DNA of 64,000 nucleotides from Erpobdella octoculata (Eukaryota; Annelida; Clitellata; Hirudinida; Erpobdellidae), in the NCBI GenBank assembly GCA_963978895.1, contig OZ022243.1, positions 14,157,765-14,221,764 of the forward strand. The letters are read 5' to 3'. The notes under the pieces are model-generated. The model did no database searches, had not been told where the DNA came from, and was given only the letters and a program-made list of their open reading frames with translations. Positions 56,507 to 64,000 of this stretch are shown here, in pieces (positions within the stretch are counted from its first letter, which is position 1; every line of letters begins with the position of its first letter). Both the position numbers and the translations under genes were made by a program.

Positions 56507-56657
56507 CTACTGTGTTAAGCTTGTTATGCAAATGAGACATCACTTGTTCATGCTTAACATTAATTCTGACTGAAAATGTTTTTCTCGTCACTACCATCAT
56601 ACTTGGTGCAAGGTCTTTTATTTTATACAGACTGCCCTTTGCAGCACATTGATTCAT
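56507..56657 (-). pseudogene. hAT transposase middle piece, part 1 (inverted)
   Basis: The minus strand reads MNQCAAKGSLYKIKDLAPSM and on to LNTVDSV, and then would join part 2 at 54481 if the P-like element were absent. Its orientation is opposite to the BED finger and dimerisation domain of the same hAT element. Confidence 0.7.
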
Positions 56658-56684
56658 GCCAGATTGTCAGGAAGATGTTCGTGT

Positions 56685-56825
56685 GTACTACAACACACCT
56701 ATTCCTTCATCGGCGCCTGTTGATCGTCTGTTCAGTATAGCAGGTTTGATGCGAAGAAGAAACAAATTTTCTGATTCACTTTTTGAGATATTAACACTCT
56801 TGAAATTAAACCAAAGCATTTTTTA
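56685..56825 (+). pseudogene. hAT dimerisation domain
   Basis: The plus strand reads YYNTPIPSSAPVDRLFSIAG, then MRRRNKFSDSLFEILTLLKL, followed by a stop. This is the C-terminal hAT motif and supports plus orientation for the element as a whole. Confidence 0.82.
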
Positions 56826-57069
56826 AAATAAAGATTTTGTGACTTGTAATGAATTCTAGAAGAATTATCATCAGTAGCAAATTTAATAAGCGCAAACTTT
56901 TTAGTAATGATTTCATGATTTAAAATCATCAAAATCATGATTTTGATTTAAAATCATTTTTTGGTGGAAAGAAAAAATGATTTTGATTTCAAAATCACTC
57001 TGAAGTGAATGATTTTGATTTTGCTTTCAAATCATTTGAAATGTGATTTTACCCAACACTGAATTAAAT

Positions 57070-57389
57070 CATAACTCATTGGCATGAAATGATCAATCCA
57101 TACACCTGGAGGTCTGGTTGGCTTGGGTGATGATATCTTTCTGGGGTCCCGCAGGATTCGGTTCTTGAGGACCACTTCTGTTTCTAGTTTCGCTGCAAAA
57201 TATGATATTTTCAGCCACCAAAAATATTTCGACTCTCTTCGGACAGATCGAAACCTGTTTCTCCAATTTTGCTGACTAGATGGCGTCAAACCGATTTTCA
57301 CGAAACTCGGAGAAAACCGAGCTGTAGTGGTTTGGGTCCAACCGTCCAGACACGTGCCGCTTGCACTACTGTAGCTTGCTGGTGCTGAA
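57070..57389. other. Unassigned sequence between hAT and LINE
   Basis: GC content is higher than the surroundings and a minus-strand frame of 123 codons is open, but no conserved motif was recognised. It may be the upstream part of the LINE. Confidence 0.4.
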
Positions 57390-58013
57390 ATATGCCTTTT
57401 CAAACAATCAAAAGTATCGGTGTTTATCTCGATTCTACCTGTCTATGGTGATGCATTTAAGCAAGACCTCAGCTGGCTGCTATACGGTACTGTGGGTCCT
57501 CAAAAGAGTCAGATTTCTTGTTCCTCAAAAGGTGTTCACAACTTTCTTGGTCTAGTTTGTGCTAACACATCTGGACTACTGTAACATTTACAAACTTGAA
57601 TAAGAAAATAATTGATATCCTCCGAAAAAATAATCAATACTGCCGACAGACTTGTCTTTGGGTCGAGAGGTTCTTTTCATGTCACTCCACAACTAATACT
57701 GCTTCAATGGTTTAAAATCCCCCAAGAAATAGCTTACAAAGTTTCAAATATCATTTTCTGCGCGAGGCTCTACGGATTGCCGGAACATCTTAGCTATCTC
57801 TTGGCGACTGCTAATACACAACAAAAAAGATCATCCCTCCAATCAACTGATCTTCCCATTCTGATAATCCCAAGATCGCGTCTTTCAGGGTTTGGAGAAC
57901 GATCTTTCCACGTCGTTAGACCTATCACCTGGAATGCTCTCCTATCGGTAATCCAAAAGCAGACGACTTCAGGTTATTTCCAAAAGGTTTTAACAAACTT
58001 ATCTTTTTAACCT
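57390..58013 (+). pseudogene. Decayed LINE reverse transcriptase C-terminus (CR1/L2-like)
   Basis: Fragments in several frames: IGVYLDS near 57418, then a region with HIWTTVTF (normally HLDYCNSLF) near 57566, and KLNKKIIDILR. An open frame (57612-58010) contains HVTPQLILLQWFKIPQEIAY, LRSTDLPILIIPRSRL-type sequence and FGERSFHVVRPITWNALL. These are the C-terminal RT motifs of CR1/L2/Jockey-type LINEs. Only the last 200 residues are present, as expected for a 5'-truncated LINE copy. Confidence 0.8.
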
Positions 58014-58056
58014 GTTTTTTAATACAATTGTGTCTATCTAATTTTTTATATATAAC

Positions 58057-58375
58057 TAGCGGGGTTACCCGGCGTTGCTCGGGGTTTTCAGAGGTTTTGT
58101 TATCGTTTTTTTCTCTTGCTCGCGGATCCTTCCGCCGCTTGTTCTTCCGCTTCCAGTCGCTTTCCTGTTCCCGGTCGCTTTCCCGTTCCCGCTCATTTTT
58201 TCTTTTCCATTTTTTTCTAACTTCTTTTAGCCCATAAAACGCAAAATAGATTTGCTATAACTGGCTAAAAGTTGCTTGAAGCCCTCAAACGTTGTCTCTT
58301 CTAGAAATCTAAATTTAATTTAGATTTCTAGAAGAGACAGACCCACAAACTCACACATCTATGTTATAGTAGCCC
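58057..58375 (-). mobile_element. Helitron-like GC-minisatellite repeat copy with palindrome
   Basis: Begins ACTAGCGGGGTTACCCGGCG, the complement of the Helitron-like 3' end, with only two or three minisatellite units (GTCGCTTTCCCGTTCCC). TTCTAACTTCTTTTAGCCCA and AAATAGATTTGC follow, as in 4400-4560 and 9690-10264. At 58294-58338 it carries a 45-bp palindrome not present in the other copies. Confidence 0.65.
58294..58338. repeat. 45-bp near-perfect palindrome
   Basis: Arms of 21 bp (GTCTCTTCTAGAAATCTAAAT and complement, given here in two parts: GTCTCTTCTAG, AAATCTAAAT) around TTA. No flanking duplication was found. Confidence 0.9.
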
Positions 58376-58378
58376 ACG

Positions 58379-60219
58379 TCACTCACTCACTCACTCACTC
58401 ACTCACTCACTCACTCACTCACTCACTCACTCACTCACTCACTCACTCACTCACTCACTCACTCACTCACTCACTCACTCACTCACTCACTCACTCACTC
58501 ACTCACTCACTCACTCACTCACTCACTCACTCACTCACTCACTCACTCACTCACTCACTCACTCACTCACTCACTCACTCACTCACTCACTCACTCACTC
58601 ACTCACTCACTCACTCACTCACTCACTCACTCACTCACTCACTCACTCACTCACTCACTCACTCACTCACTCACTCACTCACTCACTCACTCACTCACTC
58701 ACTCACTCACTCACTCACTCACTCACTCACTCACTCACTCACTCACTCACTCACTCACTCACTCACTCACTCACTCACTCACTCACTCACTCACTCACTC
58801 ACTCACTCACTCACTCACTCACTCACTCACTCACTCACTCACTCACTCACTCACTCACTCACTCACTCACTCACTCACTCACTCACTCACTCACTCACTC
58901 ACTCACTCACTCACTCACTCACTCACTCACTCACTCACTCACTCACTCACTCACTCACTCACTCACTCACTCACTCACTCACTCACTCACTCACTCACTC
59001 ACTCACTCACTCACTCACTCACTCACTCACTCACTCACTCACTCACTCACTCACTCACTCACTCACTCACTCACTCACTCACTCACTCACTCACTCACTC
59101 ACTCACTCACTCACTCACTCACTCACTCACTCACTCACTCACTCACTCACTCACTCACTCACTCACTCACTCACTCACTCACTCACTCACTCACTCACTC
59201 ACTCACTCACTCACTCACTCACTCACTCACTCACTCACTCACTCACTCACTCACTCACTCACTCACTCACTCACTCACTCACTCACTCACTCACTCACTC
59301 ACTCACTCACTCACTCACTCACTCACTCACTCACTCACTCACTCACTCACTCACTCACTCACTCACTCACTCACTCACTCACTCACTCACTCACTCACTC
59401 ACTCACTCACTCACTCACTCACTCACTCACTCACTCACTCACTCACTCACTCACTCACTCACTCACTCACTCACTCACTCACTCACTCACTCACTCACTC
59501 ACTCACTCACTCACTCACTCACTCACTCACTCACTCACTCACTCACTCACTCACTCACTCACTCACTCACTCACTCACTCACTCACTCACTCACTCACTC
59601 ACTCACTCACTCACTCACTCACTCACTCACTCACTCACTCACTCACTCACTCACTCACTCACTCACTCACTCACTCACTCACTCACTCACTCACTCACTC
59701 ACTCACTCACTCACTCACTCACTCACTCACTCACTCACTCACTCACTCACTCACTCACTCACTCACTCACTCACTCACTCACTCACTCACTCACTCACTC
59801 ACTCACTCACTCACTCACTCACTCACTCACTCACTCACTCACTCACTCACTCACTCACTCACTCACTCACTCACTCACTCACTCACTCACTCACTCACTC
59901 ACTCACTCACTCACTCACTCACTCACTCACTCACTCACTCACTCACTCACTCACTCACTCACTCACTCACTCACTCACTCACTCACTCACTCACTCACTC
60001 ACTCACTCACTCACTCACTCACTCACTCACTCACTCACTCACTCACTCACTCACTCACTCACTCACTCACTCACTCACTCACTCACTCACTCACTCACTC
60101 ACTCACTCACTCACTCACTCACTCACTCACTCACTCACTCACTCACTCACTCACTCACTCACTCACTCACTCACTCACTCACTCACTCACTCACTCACTC
60201 ACTCACTCACTCACTCACT
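58379..60219. repeat. (CACT)n microsatellite, 1.84 kb, about 460 units
   Basis: The tetranucleotide TCAC is repeated without any interruption that I could see. This is the longest simple repeat in the window by a factor of three. Confidence 0.99.
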
Positions 60220-60244
60220 GATTCTGTCACGCTTACGTAATTAA

Positions 60245-61130
60245 TCTTATAGATGATATCAGTGTGCACGTAAGAATCTATGGCGCGCAGGCGTGTAATA
60301 AAAATTATTATGCAATTGTACCTATCTCAGTCTCAGTCCTAGATATCAAAAGAAGTGGCGCTGCAATCGAAAAACATTACATAATAGATTTAAAAAAATC
60401 TCAGAACCAAGGACCACTTCTCGATGGCCGTCAATTCACAAGAAATGTCGTGTATACTGAAATTCTTTAATAACCAATTATTGCACTTTTCAATTTTCAC
60501 ATCTTTTGAATTTATATGAAATACTTTAGTAAATTGAAAAATTTAACACAATAAAAAATTTCATTAAATTTGCTGATATATAAAAAATTTTTTTATGGTT
60601 ATCAAATGTCATTTTGTTTTTGTTAACTATTTTTTATATTTGGGGCGGGCAAAACCACTATGTATGTATGATAGCAATTACACATAACTCGGCGACCGCA
60701 GGGGTCAGCAATCAGCAGTTGATAAAAGCATGGACGTCTGTATAATAGCTATTATACAGACGTCCATGATAAAAGTTAGTGAGCGCAGGCGTGTTATAAA
60801 AGTTATTACGGAAGTGTACAATGACAGTCTCAAAGATCAAAAAGGTGATACTGCAATCAGAAATAAACATATAATAAAATTTTAAAAAATCCGTCATTTT
60901 TGACGGGCTAATTCTAGTTCTTTAATAAAATACTTATTGCATTCTTTAATTTTCACATCCTTTAAATTTATATAAAATACGTTAGTAAATTGAATATTTA
61001 AACACAATAAAAAGTTTTATTAAATTTACCTATGTATACAAAAAAAAATTTTTATGGTTATCAAATGTCATTTTGCTTTTGTTGACAATTTTTTTTATAA
61101 AATGTATTCAAAGTACAACGTATTTTTAAA
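60245..61130 (+). repeat. Tandem duplication of a Helitron-like repeat region
   Basis: Unit 1 (about 60270-60650) and unit 2 (about 60780-61110) share GCGCAGGCGTGTWATAAAA, TCTTTAATAAM, CAATTTTCACATC-type, and TTATGGTTATCAAATGTCAT motifs in the same order. Unit 2 includes the hairpin CCGTCATTTTTGACGG followed by TTCTAG, a Helitron-type 3' end (about 60900-60926). In unit 1 that segment is replaced. The 40-bp palindrome lies just before unit 2. Confidence 0.65.
60722..60775. mobile_element. 40-bp P-like mini-element (two terminal repeats only) with 7-bp duplication
   Basis: Positions 60729-60768 form a perfect palindrome of two 20-bp arms (CATGGACGTCTGTATAATAG). The arm matches the ends of the P-like element at 54482-56499 with one substitution. 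ATAAAAG flanks it on both sides (60722-60728, 60769-60775). A related repeat copy at about 50.8 kb (minus strand) has GATAAAACTAGTG with no insertion, an empty site. Confidence 0.85.
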
Positions 61131-61143
61131 ACACCACTAGTTC

Positions 61144-61154
<11 letters not shown>

Positions 61155-61183
<29 letters not shown>

Positions 61184-61185
61184 TA
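61155..61185. repeat. (TA)n tract at Helitron-like end
   Basis: Short TA repeat directly before ACTAGCGGGGGC. Confidence 0.9.
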
Positions 61186-61385
61186 GCGGGGGCACCCGCG
61201 TTGCCCGGAGTTTTTAGAGGTTTTTCTAATGTTTGTCTCTCGCTCCCGTTTCCTTCTCCGCTTTCCCATTCCCGTCACGTTCCCGGTCGCTTTTCCGCTC
61301 CCGGTCGTTTTCCCGTTCTTGGTCCCTTTCCCGCTCTATCTTTCGCTCTCAGTTGGCTTCCCGTTCCCGTTTCGGTCATTTATGT
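61183..61385 (-). mobile_element. Helitron-like GC-minisatellite repeat, short copy
   Basis: Starts ACTAGCGGGGGCACCCGCGT and continues GTTTTTAGAGGTTTTTCTAA as at 9340-9400 (minus family strand), with about five degenerate minisatellite units. It ends in a GTATA/TA tract at 61385-61450. Confidence 0.65.
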
Positions 61386-61388
61386 ATG

Positions 61389-61450
<62 letters not shown>
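61386..61450. repeat. (TA)n microsatellite
   Basis: TA repeat between the GC-minisatellite repeat and the next Helitron-like element. Confidence 0.95.
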
Positions 61451-61455
<5 letters not shown>

Positions 61456-63282
61456 ATATATATAAAAGAACATGTCCTGACTGATAATCAACGCCGAGCT
61501 CAAACGCCTCATCCTAGGAACGTGAAATTTGGAACTTATATTACTTTTATAGCGTAAACATCCGCTAAGAAAGGATTTTTGAAAATTTTGCTCCTGAGGG
61601 GAAAAAACTGGAAAACAAACTTTTTTCTAAAAAAATTTTCTAAAAATTTTTTCTGAAATTTAGTATATAGATTCTTTTTGAAAAATAAAAAGATACGTGT
61701 TTCACCATTTTTTGAAAATTCGGTTTCCCGGACCTCAAATGTGGGTTGGAAAATTGGGTTATTTGGTTTTTAAAGTAGCTTCTACTCAAAAACTGTTAAT
61801 GCTACAGGAGTAAAAATTAGTATTTAGTTTCTACTCCAAAAATAATAAAATACGTGTTTTAGCATATTTTGAAAATTTGGTTTCCAGGACTTCAAATGTG
61901 GGGTGGAAAATAGGACTAATTGTCTTTTATAGTAGCTGCTACTCAAAAACAGTAAATACCACAGATGTAAAAATTATTATTTAGTTTCTTTTCTAAAAAT
62001 AAAGATATATGTGTTTCACCATTTTTTACAAATTTGGTTTCCCGGACCTCAAATGTGGGTTGGAAAATTGGGTTATTTGGTTTTTAAAGTAGCTTCTACT
62101 CAAAAACTGTTAATGCTACAAAAGTAAAAATTAGTATTTAGTTTCTACTCTAAAAATAATGATATACGGGTTTGACAATTTTTTGAAAATTTGGTTTCCA
62201 GAACTTCAAATGTGGGGTGGAAATAGGGTTATTTGGTTTTTAAAGTAACTGCTACTCAACAACTGTAATTGCCACAGATGTAAAAATTAATACTTAGTAT
62301 CTACTCCAAAAATAATGAGGGGAAAAAACTGGAAAACAAACTTTTTTCTAAAAAATTTTTCTAAAATTTTTTTCTGAAATTTGGTATATAGATTCTTTTT
62401 GAAAAATAAAAAAATACGTGTTTTACCATTTTTTGAAAACTCGGTTTCCCGGACCTCAAATGTGGGTTGGAAAATTGGGTTATTTGGTTTTTAAAGTAGC
62501 TTCTACTCAAAAACTGTTAATGCTACAGGAGTAAAAATTAGTATTTAGTTTCTACTCCAAAAATAATGAAATACGTGTTTTAGCATTTTTTGAAAATTTG
62601 GTTTCCAGGACCTCAAATGTGGGTTGGAAAATTGGGTTATTTGGTTTTTAAAGTAGCTGCTACTCAAAAACTGTTAATGCTACAGAAATAAAAATTAGTA
62701 TTTAGTTTCTACTCCAAAAATAATGAAATACGTGTTTTAGCATTTTTTGAAAAATTGGTTTCCAGGACCTCAAATGTGGGGTGGAAATAAGGGTTATTTG
62801 ATTTCAAAATAACTGCTGCTCACAAACTGTAAGTGCTACAAATGTAAAAATTAGTATTTTGAAGTTTTGTGCCGGTTAAAAGTAGCTAAGTCCAGTTTAT
62901 CATCGGCCGGGCCAAGCCGTTATTTTAGAGTCTTCACACGGGCCAGGCCAAACCTTAAATCAAAGTGGGACGGGCCGAGGTTTTTCACCAAGTATATAGA
63001 TATTTTAGTGATTTTAGGGTCTTCAGTTTGGCCGGGCCAAACCTGAGGTCAAGGTGGGACGGGCCGAAGTTTTTCACCAAGTATATAGAACTTCTAGGCC
63101 TGTAAAAATATGCCGGGCCTAATTCAGACGGGCTGTGCCGGGCCAGGAGTTTGGGTTTTTAAAACGGGCTGGGCTAATTTGTCGACGGGCCGAGCCGAGA
63201 CCTAAAAAATGATCTCTACTATGGATGCACGGTTCAAAATCTCTAATTTCATGCGAGCGAAGCCGCTACGGGCACTGCTAGT
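61451..63282 (+). mobile_element. Non-autonomous Helitron-like element with 156-bp tandem repeats, copy B
   Basis: Same start as copy A (TCTATATATATAAAAGAACA and TGTCCTGACTGA), but with almost no CTGA repeat. It has about seven units of the roughly 156-bp repeat instead of four. A second GAGGGGAAAAAACTGGAAAA block at about 62317 shows that part of the head plus repeats has been duplicated. The end, GCGAGCGAAGCCGCTACGGG and CACTGCTAGT, lies at 63273-63282 directly before TATATA. Confidence 0.78.
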
Positions 63283-63295
63283 ATATATATATATA

Positions 63296-63560
63296 TATTC
63301 ACGCAAGCAAGTTTCATTGAACTTTGTCGCCCATTTTGCATTCAACAGTTTCTTGTATAAACCTTGCAAAACAACAATATCTTTCCTTTCTGAAACTACA
63401 CCAAGCAACGTTTTAAAATCTTTATTTTTTCCAGCTGACTGGCCAGTTTCGGTTAATTTAACCATCTTCAGAGCTTCATTTATAATAATAAAACGGTATA
63501 TATTAAAATCGAAAAAACACTTTCTCAAACTTATAATAATAAAGTTAATTAAACAGCAGT
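63296..63560 (-). mobile_element. Penelope-like element fragment (tentative)
   Basis: On the minus strand, GCTCTGAAGATGGTTAAATT followed by ACCGAAACTGGCCAGTC is the hairpin plus CGAAAC pattern seen in Penelope-like ends. A short frame follows and reads into (TA)n, as at 4890-5137. It is probably the same family. No RT domain is present. Confidence 0.45.
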
Positions 63561-63784
63561 TAGTTTGTTTTCAATACATGCAGAATTAGACGTAAAATCA
63601 ATAAAAGTAGCCGAGTATTAATAAACACGCTTTCAGTGAGTAAACAAGTGTCGACGCGTTCAGCCAAAGTCTCACTAAAATACAAATTAAGTACACAGCC
63701 AGCCACACAGCTGATGTCACGCTCACTTTTCCCGTAGTTTTTGTTTTCTACTTTCTTCTTTTTATATTAATGTAACGGCATGAA
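63561..63784. other. Unassigned AT-rich spacer
   Basis: No feature recognised. Confidence 0.4.
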
Positions 63785-64000
63785 ATTAGAGAATTTGAAC
63801 CGTGCATACATAGTAGAGTACTGCACGGATCAATTTATTAGGTCTCGGCTCGGCCCGTTGACAACTTGGCCCAGCCCGTTTCAAAAACCGAAATTCCTGG
63901 CCCGGCACGTCCCGTCTAATATGGGCCCGACCCATTTTTACAGGCCTAGAAGTTCTATATACTTGATGAAAAACTTCGGCCCGTCCCACCTAACTAAATA
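63785..64000 (-). mobile_element. Non-autonomous Helitron-like element, copy C (partial)
   Basis: The minus strand matches the 3' GGGCCGGGCC-rich part of copies A and B (CCGTGCATACATAGTAGAGT, CGGCTCGGCCCGTTGACAAC, TCTATATACTTGATGAAAAA). It lacks the last 40 bp including the CTAG end and runs off the window. Confidence 0.75.

Larger units (their letters stand above)
53948..57061 (+). mobile_element. hAT transposon with inverted centre and nested P-like element
   Basis: Terminal inverted repeats CAGTGATGGGTAA (53948-53960) and TTACCCAACACTG (57049-57061, one mismatch) are flanked by the perfect 8-bp duplication AATTAAAT (53940-53947 and 57062-57069). Subterminal regions are full of GATTTTGATTTGAAATCA motifs. 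A BED finger and a dimerisation domain lie on the plus strand, while a middle piece of transposase lies on the minus strand, so the centre has been inverted. That inverted piece carries a P-like insertion at 54482-56499. Confidence 0.88.

Overview
The window is AT-rich nuclear DNA from an invertebrate animal. It holds spliced metazoan genes (a Shaker-superfamily Kv channel exon, a glutaminase gene with ankyrin repeats, the last two exons of a Wnt gene resembling Wnt5, and a complete three-exon small gene) embedded in very dense mobile DNA. The phylum cannot be fixed from the sequence. The mix of Gmr1-type LTR elements, P-like elements with a THAP domain, Helitrons, many hAT elements and Penelope-like fragments fits several groups (tunicates, cnidarians, lophotrochozoans).

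Layout. 1-5 kb: decayed LINE with a restriction-like endonuclease, split by a hAT element, then a deleted pogo-like element inside a tetranucleotide repeat. 5.8-10.3 kb: internally deleted Helitron, inverted Helitron 3' ends around a (TA)n tract, tRNA-derived SINE copies, and an inverted pair of GC-rich Helitron-like repeats with an 18-bp minisatellite. 11.6-12.1 kb: Kv channel exon. 13.7-21.1 kb: a 0.6-kb (GAT)n array carrying an apparently intact LTR retrotransposon with the unusual order Gag-PR-INT-RT-RNaseH and matching LTRs. 21.7-24.8 kb: two non-autonomous or decayed hAT elements, the second abutting a candidate exon. 27.1-30.7 kb: glutaminase gene (minus strand). 32.5-34.9 kb: two more hAT elements. 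35.5-36.7 kb: the three-exon gene (minus). 37.8-41.3 kb: decayed Copia element. 41.7-45.5 kb: decayed Ty3/gypsy element lacking its RT active-site box. 48.1-49.0 kb: Wnt exons (minus). 49.2-50.6, 61.5-63.3 and 63.8-64 kb: three copies of one non-autonomous Helitron family. 52.1-53.1 kb: hAT with CGAACC-rich ends. 53.9-57.1 kb: a hAT with an inverted central segment that itself carries a P-like element. 58.4-60.2 kb: an uninterrupted 1.84-kb (CACT)n array.

The most unusual signal is a set of very short, almost perfect palindromes that behave like mobile elements. A 40-bp palindrome at 60729 consists only of the two 20-bp ends of the P-like family seen at 54482 and is flanked by a perfect 7-bp duplication; a paralogous empty site lies near 50.8 kb. 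A second, 44 bp long at 37005, is flanked by a perfect 8-bp duplication. Two further palindromes (21552, 58294) have no visible duplication. Host genes occupy only a few per cent of the window; the rest is transposons at all stages of decay plus long microsatellites, into which many of them have inserted.
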